Assembly (NCBI GenBank): GCA_031379665.1
Contig: JANNFI010000139.1
Coordinates: forward strand, 1 to 64,000
Length of the DNA stretch: 64,000 bases
DNA from: SZUA-254 sp031379665
GTDB taxonomy: Bacteria; Bacteroidota; Ignavibacteria; UBA10030; SZUA-254
Direction of reading: 5' to 3'
Part shown: piece by piece, positions 8,972 to 16,523 of the stretch
Layout: each line of letters begins with the position of its first letter
Position numbering within the stretch: the stretch's first letter is position 1
Position numbers and translations under genes: made by a program
The notes under the pieces: model-generated
What the model saw: only the letters and a program-made list of their open reading frames with translations
Databases searched by the model: none
Told to the model about the DNA's origin: nothing

Positions 8972-9874
8972 ATGATTTCACTGATCGTTCACGGCGGAGC
9001 GTGGGATATCCCCGATGCCCTTCTCGGGGCCCATCGCGATGGCTGCGCCTCCGCGGTCGGAACGGGGTGGGGGATCCTCTCGTCCGGGGGCACGGCCATC
9101 GACGCGGTCGAACAGGCCATCCGGGTGATGGAGGCCGATGGCACTTTCGATGCCGGACGGGGTTCCCACCTGAACGCGGACGGCCAGGTCGAGCTCGACG
9201 CGAGCATCATGGAGGGACATTCGTACCGGTGCGGCGCGGTGGCGGCCGTCCGGAGGGTGATGCACCCCATCACGCTCGCCCGGAAGATCATGGAGGAGAG
9301 CGAGCACATCCTCCTCGTGGGGGAGGGCGCTGAGCGTTTCGCCGTCAGCGCCGGGATGACGCTCTGCAAGGAGGCCGAACTGGTCGCTCAGCGCGAACGC
9401 GACCTCTGGAAGACGGTCAACGCCACGTCCGGCTTCACCGCGAAAGACACGTTCACGAAACACCCCGGCGACACCGTCGGCGCCGTGGCGATCGACCGTT
9501 CCGGCAACATCTGCGTGGGCACTTCCACCGGCGGGACCCTCAACAAATATCCAGGGCGCGTCGGTGATTCGCCGCTCATCGGCTGCGGCTCGTATGCGGA
9601 AAACGGAATCGGCGGGGTGTCGACCACCGGCTGGGGCGAAGGGATGATCAAGGTCGTCCTGGCGAAGACCATCATCGACCGTATGGAGGAAAACGGGAGG
9701 GATCCCCAGCAGGCGGCGGACTACGGCATCGACGTCCTCCGGAAAAAAGTCGACGGGCGCGGCGGCGTGATCGTCCTGAACCACGAGGGCCGGATCGGTT
9801 TCTCGTTCAGCACCCCGAGGATGGCCTTCGCCTACCGGACGGAGGAAATGAACGAACCCCGCGTGGAGGTATGA
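8972..9874 (+). CDS. Isoaspartyl peptidase / plant-type L-asparaginase (Ntn hydrolase)
   Basis: Hydrolyses isoaspartyl dipeptides and asparagine; these enzymes self-cleave to expose an N-terminal threonine nucleophile. It has 300 residues, typical length. It begins ISLIVHGGAW, has GRGSHLNADGQVELDASIM in the alpha subunit, and carries the autocleavage site GDTVGAVA with nucleophile T168. Downstream come STGGTLNKYPGRVGDSPLIG and the TTGWGEGMIK segment expected of the beta subunit. There is no signal peptide, so it is probably cytoplasmic. Its stop overlaps the rsmB start as ATGA. Confidence 0.93.
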   Translation: MISLIVHGGAWDIPDALLGAHRDGCASAVGTGWGILSSGGTAIDAVEQAIRVMEADGTFDAGRGSHLNADGQVELDASIMEGHSYRCGAVAAVRRVMHPITLARKIMEESEHILLVGEGAERFAVSAGMTLCKEAELVAQRERDLWKTVNATSGFTAKDTFTKHPGDTVGAVAIDRSGNICVGTSTGGTLNKYPGRVGDSPLIGCGSYAENGIGGVSTTGWGEGMIKVVLAKTIIDRMEENGRDPQQAADYGIDVLRKKVDGRGGVIVLNHEGRIGFSFSTPRMAFAYRTEEMNEPRVEV

Positions 9875-11205
9875 TCCCGGCATCGATCGCCGGCCACGTC
9901 ATCGAACTTCTCGTGCTCGCCGACCGCGGCCCCGGCCCCGTCGACCGTCTGGTCTCGGGTTTCCTGCGTGAGCGGCAGTATCTCGGGTCACGCGATCGGC
10001 GCACCATTTCGGACGTCCTCTTCGGCGTCATCCGCCACCGCCGGCTCCTCGAGACCATCCTTGAAGAATTCCTCCGGCTTCACCCCGCGTATTCTACGAT
10101 CGACGCCCCAGCCCGGAGGTACCTTCCGCTCCTGGTGATCCATTCGTCCATTTTCCCCGGCCTCTTCGCAGAAGTACCGCCACCACCCGAGGAGTTGCGG
10201 CCGCTCTGGACCCCCTATTTTCCCGACCTCGACCCCGCCGCCTTCGTTTCCTGGATCGCCGGCGCGAAGGACCTTGGCTTCCTAATGGAGGCCCCCGAGG
10301 TGATGCTCGCCGTGAAACACTCGTTCCAGGATTGGATGGTGGCCGACTGGCTTAGCCGCTGGCCCTCCGAAGCGGAGGATCTCCTGACGGCCCTCAACCG
10401 TCCGGGTGTCGTCTCGCTCAGGGTGAACCGGCTTAAAACGGACCGTGACGCCTGCCGCGAGCGACTTGTCGCCGAAGGGATCGCCGCGACGGATGCTTCG
10501 TTTCCCGATTCCGCGCTTAGCGTCTCGAAGCGATTCAACCAGAATGCCTCGGCCGCTTTCAAGGAGGGGTGGTACGAAATCCAGGATATGGGGAGCCAGG
10601 TGATCTCACTCGCCTGCGCACCGCAGTCGGGGCATCTCGTCGTCGACGGGTGCGCTGGCGCCGGTGGAAAATCGCTGCACCTCGCCGACCTGATGAAGAA
10701 CAAGGGGAAGATCATCGCCGTCGACACTGATCCTGCCCGGTTGAAGGAACTCACCGTCCGGGCGCGGCGGGGCGGGGCCGGCATCATCCTCGCCGTGGCG
10801 AAGAAGGACTTCGACCCGAAACGGTACGACGCCAGGGCCGACGTCGTCCTTGTCGATGCCCCTTGCTCGGGATCAGGAACCATCAGAAGAAATCCCGCAC
10901 TCAAGTGGAGCATCCGCGAGGATGAGGTTGCGCGGTTCGCCAGCCGCCAGCTCGACCTCCTGAACATCTACGCGCCGTTGGTGAAACGGGGCGGTCGCCT
11001 GGTCTACTCCACCTGCAGTCTTTTTTCCGCGGAAAACGAAGCGGTCGTGGGGCGCTTCCTGAGTTGTCACGCCGGTTTCCGGCCGTTGGACGTCTCCGGG
11101 ACGATACCGTGGGGCATCGAAAAGGGGGCCCACGATTCTCTCACGCTCCTGCCCCACCGCCATCCCACGGACGGGTTCTTCATCTCGGTCCTGGAACGAC
11201 CCTGA
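9871..11205 (+). CDS. rsmB: 16S rRNA (cytosine-5-)-methyltransferase RsmB/Sun family
   Basis: SAM-dependent RNA m5C methyltransferase of 444 residues, probably acting on 16S rRNA C967. The N-terminal third (about 1-130) resembles the NusB-like RNA-binding domain. The methyltransferase fold has the SAM-binding segment VVDGCAGAGGKSLHLADLM (258-276), an acidic ribose ligand in IIAVDTDPARLKEL, C332 of the DAPCSGSGTIRRNP motif and the catalytic C382 of VYSTCSLF. Both cysteines needed for the two-Cys mechanism are present. Translation is coupled to the upstream peptidase by a 4-base overlap. Other RsmB/RsmF paralogues are possible, but the NusB-like N-terminus favours RsmB. Confidence 0.9.
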   Translation: MIPASIAGHVIELLVLADRGPGPVDRLVSGFLRERQYLGSRDRRTISDVLFGVIRHRRLLETILEEFLRLHPAYSTIDAPARRYLPLLVIHSSIFPGLFAEVPPPPEELRPLWTPYFPDLDPAAFVSWIAGAKDLGFLMEAPEVMLAVKHSFQDWMVADWLSRWPSEAEDLLTALNRPGVVSLRVNRLKTDRDACRERLVAEGIAATDASFPDSALSVSKRFNQNASAAFKEGWYEIQDMGSQVISLACAPQSGHLVVDGCAGAGGKSLHLADLMKNKGKIIAVDTDPARLKELTVRARRGGAGIILAVAKKDFDPKRYDARADVVLVDAPCSGSGTIRRNPALKWSIREDEVARFASRQLDLLNIYAPLVKRGGRLVYSTCSLFSAENEAVVGRFLSCHAGFRPLDVSGTIPWGIEKGAHDSLTLLPHRHPTDGFFISVLERP

Positions 11206-11213
11206 CGCCCGGG

Positions 11214-11245
11214 GTTGCAAAATGTCACCGCTCTTCGTAGATTTC
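11214..11245 (+). promoter_or_regulatory. Predicted promoter of the TPR lipoprotein-DUF58 unit
   Basis: GTTG at 11214-11217, a 20-base spacer, then TAGATTTC at 11238-11245. The predicted transcript start is near 11249, about 20 bases before the ATG at 11269. The position argues against a longer reading frame that begins with the TTG inside this promoter. Confidence 0.55.
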
Positions 11246-11268
11246 ACTCACACACCATCAGTCATCCA

Positions 11269-11793
11269 ATGAAACATATCCTGTTTTCCCTGTTCACCGT
11301 CTCTGCGCTTGTACTGCTTTCCTCCTGCTCCGGCCGAAACGCCCGGGACCTCTACGACGAGGGCAGGGCCGCCGAGGATTCCGCGAAATACATCCTCGCC
11401 CTCGAAAAATACGACGAGGTCGTCAACACCTATCCGTCGGAGGCCGTGGCGGAAACCGCTCTGTACCGGACCGTGATGATCCGCGCGAACGCGCCCGGCG
11501 ACAAGGCGCTCGCCGTCGGTTCACAGATGCGGTTCCTCGAGCTCTACCCGAAAAGCCAGGAAGCGCCGAAGGTGATGTTCATGCTCGCGTTCCTCTATAA
11601 CAACGAACTCGGCCGCACCGACAGCGCGAAGAAATACTACGAACAATTCCTCGCCGTCTATCCCGCCCACGAGCTCGCCCCGTCGGCGAAGTTCGAGCTC
11701 GAGACCCTGGGCAAGGGTCCTGAGGAGATCCTCGGGGGGGGCGACGCGCCCGCGGTGGCGTCGGAGAAGGCGGGGAGCGGAGGCCAGCCCTAA
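11269..11793 (+). CDS. TPR-repeat lipoprotein
   Basis: Predicted lipoprotein of 174 residues. A signal peptide (MKHILFSLFTVSALVLLSSC) ends in an LSSC lipobox, so the mature protein begins at Cys20. After it come three helical TPR-like units: DLYDEGRAAEDSAKYILALE, then a second around the LELYPKSQEAPKVMFMLAF stretch, and a third with DSAKKYYEQFLAVYPAHELA. The C-terminal tail is Gly/Ala-rich and probably disordered. The repeat spacing recalls BamD/YbgF-type periplasmic scaffolds, but the protein is shorter than BamD and no partner is adjacent. The stop shares bases with the DUF58 start (TAATG), so the two are translated together. Confidence 0.8.
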   Translation: MKHILFSLFTVSALVLLSSCSGRNARDLYDEGRAAEDSAKYILALEKYDEVVNTYPSEAVAETALYRTVMIRANAPGDKALAVGSQMRFLELYPKSQEAPKVMFMLAFLYNNELGRTDSAKKYYEQFLAVYPAHELAPSAKFELETLGKGPEEILGGGDAPAVASEKAGSGGQP

Positions 11794-12701
11794 TGCCCTC
11801 CGTCGTCCCAGACCACCTGCGCTTCCTGCAGCCGGACGTCGTCGCGAAGCTCTCGAACATGGAGCTGGTCGCGCGTCTGGTGGTCGAGGGATTCATCACG
11901 GGGCTCCACAAAAGCCCGTACCACGGGTTCAGCGTCGAGTTCGCGGAGCACCGCCAGTACATGCCCGGCGACGAGATCAAGCACATCGACTGGAAGATCT
12001 ACGGCCGCACCGACCGGTATTACATCAAGCAGTTCGAGGAGGAGACCAACCTCAAGGCGTACATCGTCCTCGACGCGAGCGCGTCGATGGCATACGCGTC
12101 GGAGGGGCGCCTTTCGAAGCTCGAGTACGCCTCGTACGTCGCGGCGGCCCTCGCCCACCTCCTGATCCAGCAGCGCGACGCCGTGGGCTTCGTCCAGTAC
12201 GACGAGAGGCTCAGGACCTTCATGCCGCCGCACGCGACGAAGTCATACCTGAGGGAGATCCTCCGCGCCCTCCACGCCGTCAAGCCGGCGAATAAGACCG
12301 CGACATCCGAAACTCTCCACAGCGTGGCCGAACGGATCAAGCGCCGGGGACTCGTGATCCTCCTGAGCGACCTTTTCGACGACCCGGCCCAGGTGATGAC
12401 CGCGCTACGGCACTTCAGGCACCGGAAGCACGAGGTGATCGTGATGCAGGTGCTCGACCCCCTCGAGAGGAGCTTCGCGTTCGACCGTGACGCCGTCTTC
12501 CGGGATATGGAAACAGGCGACAAGATCACCACCCAGCCCTGGCACATTCAGCAGGCGTACCGCGAAGAAATGGGCAAATTCCTCGATTCCTACAAGCGGG
12601 AGTGCCGCCAAAATAATATTGACTATATTCTGCTCGACACTACCACGCCCTTCGACGTGGCCCTGTTCGAGTTCCTCCACAAGAGACAGAAGATGGGGTA
12701 G
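11793..12701 (+). CDS. DUF58 domain-containing protein (vWA-like)
   Basis: Cytoplasmic DUF58 protein of 302 residues. The hallmark segment SVEFAEHRQYMPGDEIKHID and WKIYGRTD near residue 70 is intact. A von Willebrand A-like half follows with a MIDAS-like DASASMAYASEG and VILLSDLFDDP. In other bacteria DUF58 proteins are usually encoded next to a MoxR AAA+ ATPase and membrane vWA/TPR proteins. Here the TPR lipoprotein directly upstream fits that theme, but no MoxR gene is present in the window. The molecular role is unknown. Confidence 0.88.
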   Translation: MPSVVPDHLRFLQPDVVAKLSNMELVARLVVEGFITGLHKSPYHGFSVEFAEHRQYMPGDEIKHIDWKIYGRTDRYYIKQFEEETNLKAYIVLDASASMAYASEGRLSKLEYASYVAAALAHLLIQQRDAVGFVQYDERLRTFMPPHATKSYLREILRALHAVKPANKTATSETLHSVAERIKRRGLVILLSDLFDDPAQVMTALRHFRHRKHEVIVMQVLDPLERSFAFDRDAVFRDMETGDKITTQPWHIQQAYREEMGKFLDSYKRECRQNNIDYILLDTTTPFDVALFEFLHKRQKMG

Positions 12702-12714
12702 GGGGGAGGCCCCC

Positions 12715-12733
12715 GTGCGGCGCATATCCGCAC
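12715..12733 (+). other. Small hairpin after the DUF58 gene
   Basis: GTGCGG (12715-12720) pairs with CCGCAC (12728-12733) around a 7-base loop, 14 bases after the DUF58 stop. No T run follows, so it is at best a weak or Rho-associated 3' end. The remaining bases up to 12880 show no promoter match or small gene that I can support. Confidence 0.35.
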
Positions 12734-12880
12734 ACGCACGACCCGGTTCGGAGCGTTTCGTCTCCCGGAATCATATCGTCCATCATGCCAATGTCGCGTT
12801 CCTGATCTGATAACATCGTTCATCCCCACGCCAATGCGTGATGCTTCCGCGGAGACACACAACATTCCGGAGGTCGTCGA

Positions 12881-14896
12881 ATGTCAGGCTGCCCGATCCC
12901 GAAGTTCACCTTCCATGCCACGCTCATCGCACTCAGCCTTCTTGCGTTGAGCTGTGAGGAGAAGATTTACCAGACCATCAACGGTCCGGGTTCACTCGAC
13001 GATCCTTCGGTCCTACCCGCGGTCGTTTTCACCCTTCCACCGGCGAATTCGATCGGCCCGTACCCCGATCTGTACATCAAGGATTGCGTTGCGAACTATT
13101 GCCCGTCCTACCTTCAGCTTCAGGTCCGATTCAACAAGTATATGGATGTGTCGTCCGTGCGCCGGGCAATCGGGCTGGAGACCACCTCCGGTAATATCGC
13201 GGCCGACTCGGGCCTGATCTCCGTGCTCGGGGGAGATCTCTTCCTCGTCTCGCCGGTCGATTCCAATGGGAACCGGATAACGGGCAATTTTCGGATCGGG
13301 GAAACCTTTACGATGACGGTTGACTCCACCGCGAGAGACATCCACGGGAACAGCCTCACCCAGCCGTTCAGGATGACGTTCGTGCCGGAGCCGTATTTCC
13401 GCGCCCGCTCGACGACGCCGGCCGACGGGGCAGGAGACGTGCCCACCTCAGCCACGGTCTCGGTGCGGTTCAACGGCAGGATCGACGGTTCGATCCTGGA
13501 CGCCGTCCGCCTCTACCCGGATGCGGGCGGGTACTGGTCGATCAATCCGGATTCGACGATGGCGTCGTATGGTTGGCTGAGCTCCAACGGTTCCCTCAAA
13601 AATTCCACGGCCTACACCATCACCGTTGATTCGGGCGCGGCCGACCGCGACGGTAACCTGCTTCCAGAAACGTTCGTCTCGACCTTCGTGACCCGGCCCT
13701 TCGTGGTCACCAGCACGACTCCGCGCAACGGGGAGATGGACGTCGACCAGGGCACGGCCATCGTGGTCAACTTCAATACGCGCCTCGACACCTCGACTGT
13801 GCGAGCCTCGATCTCCATCGACCCCCCGGTCGACGGCATCTTCCAGCTCTACTCCGGGCTTGCTTCGTTTTACTTCCAGCCGCTTGAGCCCCTCCCGAAG
13901 GGGACCACGTTTACCGTCCGGATCGACACGACACTGCGATCCGCCAACGGCGCATACCTCCTCGAACCGTACGAATTCGCGTTTACGACCACCGATTTCA
14001 GGATCGTTTACGTCTATCCCCCCGACGGTTGGGGGGATGTCCACCCGCTCTATCCCCTCAGCGTGTCGACGAACGCTCTCCCCGACTATTCCACCATCCG
14101 CGGGTCGATCCATATCGAGCCGCCCCTTGGGTTCGAGGTCACGAGCTGGCCAGGCGACAACTCCTTTTTCATATATCCCGACCATTATCTCGCTGTTTCG
14201 ACGCGCTACACCGTGACAATCGATACGTCGCTGAGGTCTACCGAGGGAATGCGTCTTGCCTCGGCCACGACGTTCTCGTTCACCACGGCGCCGCTCGCCG
14301 CCATCAGTGCGGAGCCGGTCCCGGGATCCGAGAATGTAACGCTCACGGAACAGGTCTCGGTGGGTTTTAACGCGGAGATCGACGCCGGTACGGCCGAAGC
14401 GGCTTTCTCGATCTCCCCCCCGACCCTCGGTTTGATCTACACCGCCGGGACGACGGTGAGTTTCTCCCAGGTCGAATTGGCCGCCCGGACACTCTACACG
14501 GTCACCATCGACACATCCCTCGAGGCCTACCATGGCGGAGGGTTGCAGAAACCGTATTCGTTCTCCTTCACCACTGGGAGTTTCGGCGTGATCGGAACCC
14601 AGCCTGCCAACGGCGATACCGGTCGTCCGGTCAACTATATCATTTTCATTTATTTTTCGGGCAATCTCGATACTTCGAGCATCGCCGGATCCTACGCACT
14701 GAGGGATTCGACGGGCGCCCTCGTCCCGTCGGGATTCCTGTATTACCGCCAGAACCCGTGGGAATTCGCGATCGATCCTGACGCAAACCTGGAGCCGGGT
14801 ACGCTCTACACCGTCACCATCTCGGCCACGATCAGGTCGAAGGGGGGAAGCATGCTGGAGGCCCCGTACATTTTTTCATTCCGGACGGCGCGCTGA
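12881..14896 (+). CDS. Lipoprotein with multiple SbsA-like Ig (Big_5) domains, paralogue 1
   Basis: Predicted surface or outer-membrane lipoprotein of 671 residues. The signal peptide ends in LALSC with the lipidated cysteine at residue 25. A head region holds a CX4C pair (C69, C74) just before QLQVRFNKYMD. About six Ig-like repeats of roughly 95-105 residues follow, each with the Big_5 signature: a pro-rich opening such as TTPADGAGDVPTSA, an internal VRFN or VNFN strand, and TYTITVDS-like ends closing on a short F-F-T strand. The start is supported by a CCGGAGG ribosome-binding site 8 bases upstream. The downstream gene encodes a shorter paralogue. The function is likely adhesive or structural; no enzyme domain is visible. 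Confidence 0.82.
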   Translation: MSGCPIPKFTFHATLIALSLLALSCEEKIYQTINGPGSLDDPSVLPAVVFTLPPANSIGPYPDLYIKDCVANYCPSYLQLQVRFNKYMDVSSVRRAIGLETTSGNIAADSGLISVLGGDLFLVSPVDSNGNRITGNFRIGETFTMTVDSTARDIHGNSLTQPFRMTFVPEPYFRARSTTPADGAGDVPTSATVSVRFNGRIDGSILDAVRLYPDAGGYWSINPDSTMASYGWLSSNGSLKNSTAYTITVDSGAADRDGNLLPETFVSTFVTRPFVVTSTTPRNGEMDVDQGTAIVVNFNTRLDTSTVRASISIDPPVDGIFQLYSGLASFYFQPLEPLPKGTTFTVRIDTTLRSANGAYLLEPYEFAFTTTDFRIVYVYPPDGWGDVHPLYPLSVSTNALPDYSTIRGSIHIEPPLGFEVTSWPGDNSFFIYPDHYLAVSTRYTVTIDTSLRSTEGMRLASATTFSFTTAPLAAISAEPVPGSENVTLTEQVSVGFNAEIDAGTAEAAFSISPPTLGLIYTAGTTVSFSQVELAARTLYTVTIDTSLEAYHGGGLQKPYSFSFTTGSFGVIGTQPANGDTGRPVNYIIFIYFSGNLDTSSIAGSYALRDSTGALVPSGFLYYRQNPWEFAIDPDANLEPGTLYTVTISATIRSKGGSMLEAPYIFSFRTAR

Positions 14897-14936
14897 GGAG
14901 TGACCTGCCGGGCAATACGATAACGAAGGAGGTCGC

Positions 14937-16331
14937 ATGAAAATCGTACTGATCCTCATCTGCGCCGTAGCGGCGCTCTCGTGCGAAGGCCCGATGGGAC
15001 CCGCCGGCCCCCCCGGCGATCCGACCGGGTCGCTGGGCGATCCCTCGATCATGCCGAAGGTGATACATTCTTATCCTGCCGCGAACACGACGGGTCCCTA
15101 CCCGGAGCTCTACCGGTATGACTGCGGCTTCGAATGGTGCTACTATTATTCACAGTTCCAGGTCCGGTTCAATAAGTTCATGGACCTGACGTCGGTGCGG
15201 CGCTCGGTCCGTCTCTACTCTCCCGACGGGAATATCAATGCGGATACGAACTTTATCATTTCAGTCGGCGGCGACGTCTTCATCCTGAACCCGGTCGATT
15301 CGAACGGGTACCGCTCGAACTTCCGGTTTCAGGTCGGCGCACCGTACTCGATCGCCGTTGACTCCACCGCCAGGGACATCAATGGGAACGCGCTCGCGCC
15401 TCCGTTCACGGCGACGTTCGTTCCAGAGCCGTATTTCAGGGTGATGGAGGTCCAGCCGCAGGACGGTGATGTAAATGTTTCGGCGTACACGTACCCCCAG
15501 TTGAGATTCAACAGCAAGGTCTCAGCCGCCATCCTCACACACCTGACTGTCGAACCGGTAACGACCGGAAACTGGTGGCTGGGATACGATTCCACATCGG
15601 TGGGGTTCCAACCGACAACACTCCTTCCCACTGCCACCGAATTTACGCTCACCCTCGATGGTTCGGCGGAGGATGCCCGGGGGAACAGGATCCCGGCACC
15701 GTTCACATCCCGGTTTACCACGAGACCGTTCAGCGTGATGTATGTATCTCCCTGGGATGGGGCGACGGGGATCAGCTTGAATGCATCCGTCATGCTGCAT
15801 TTCAGTGTCCCGATCGACACGTCAACGTTCAGGTCCGCGTTTAGTTTGTCCCCGGCCACCTCAGGGATTATCTACGGGCTCAATCCCGGATCGACCAGCA
15901 TTAATTTCGCTCCACAGGACGGACTCCTGGCTTCGACGACGTTCACAATACGGATCGACACCACGCTTCGCGATCTGGCAGGATCCCGCCTCGCCGAGGG
16001 CTTCGAATCTTCATTCACCACGGCCCCGTTCTCCATCCTCTCGACCTTTCCGCAGGACGGCTCGGTGGGTGTATCCCCATACAATTTGTTCTACGTCTAC
16101 ACCGATGCGCCGCTGAACGAGGCAGCCGTTGCGGGGTCTCTGCAGATCAGTCCGTCAATCCCTGTGACAGTGATTATGTGTGACGGCTGTTCATATTTCT
16201 ATTTTTACGTCCCGGCAGGCTTCGCAGCGAATACGACGTACAGCGTGACGATCGGAACGGGGCTCAGCACGAAACGGGGACAGACCCTTCCGGCGCCTTA
16301 CACCTACTCATTCACGACCGGGGCGAACTGA
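14937..16331 (+). CDS. Lipoprotein with SbsA-like Ig (Big_5) domains and a collagen-like motif, paralogue 2
   Basis: Predicted lipoprotein of 464 residues and a paralogue of the gene 40 bases upstream. The signal peptide ends in AALSC (Cys16). Directly after it is a short collagen-like Gly-X-Y run, [12 protein letters not shown] (18-29). The head is shared with paralogue 1: GPYPELY, a CX4C pair (C63, C68), [11 protein letters not shown] and [13 protein letters not shown] segments up to FVPEPYFR. Then come about three further Big_5 repeats. A strong GGAGG ribosome-binding site precedes the ATG. Tandem placement and shared head indicate gene duplication followed by loss or gain of repeats. Confidence 0.82.
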   Translation: MKIVLILICAVAALSCEGPMGPAGPPGDPTGSLGDPSIMPKVIHSYPAANTTGPYPELYRYDCGFEWCYYYSQFQVRFNKFMDLTSVRRSVRLYSPDGNINADTNFIISVGGDVFILNPVDSNGYRSNFRFQVGAPYSIAVDSTARDINGNALAPPFTATFVPEPYFRVMEVQPQDGDVNVSAYTYPQLRFNSKVSAAILTHLTVEPVTTGNWWLGYDSTSVGFQPTTLLPTATEFTLTLDGSAEDARGNRIPAPFTSRFTTRPFSVMYVSPWDGATGISLNASVMLHFSVPIDTSTFRSAFSLSPATSGIIYGLNPGSTSINFAPQDGLLASTTFTIRIDTTLRDLAGSRLAEGFESSFTTAPFSILSTFPQDGSVGVSPYNLFYVYTDAPLNEAAVAGSLQISPSIPVTVIMCDGCSYFYFYVPAGFAANTTYSVTIGTGLSTKRGQTLPAPYTYSFTTGAN

Positions 16332-16353
16332 CCCTTCATCCGCCCCCGATGCC

Positions 16354-16387
16354 GGGGCCGGGGTCTGCCCGGACGCGCCCCGGCCCC
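16354..16387 (+). terminator. Strong GC hairpin after the Big_5 lipoprotein pair
   Basis: GGGGCCGGGG (16354-16363) and CCCCGGCCCC (16378-16387) form a perfect 10-base stem with a 14-base loop, starting 22 bases after the stop codon. There is no T run, so it may be a Rho-type end or an mRNA-stabilising structure and not a classical intrinsic terminator. Confidence 0.5.
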
Positions 16388-16436
16388 AGTGCAATCTCCG
16401 TCCTGAGCGGCGCCGGGATCATTCCCCTCGCCGCTC

Positions 16437-16468
16437 CTTGCATTTACCCCCCGGGAACGGTTATATTG
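16437..16468 (+). promoter_or_regulatory. Predicted uvrA promoter
   Basis: CTTG at 16437-16440, a 21-base spacer, then TATATTG at 16462-16468. The predicted transcript start is near 16473, which lies after an in-frame TTG at 16470 and so argues for a downstream translation start. Confidence 0.45.
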
Positions 16469-16523
16469 ATTGTCTAAGCCGAATTTCCCGACGAACGAGC
16501 CGAGGCCCCTCCCAGTGCCCGCG

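Noticed and set aside
9807..10058. Small antisense frame at the start of rsmB
   Set aside because: It is antisense to the junction of two overlapping real genes; no promoter or ribosome-binding site supports it.
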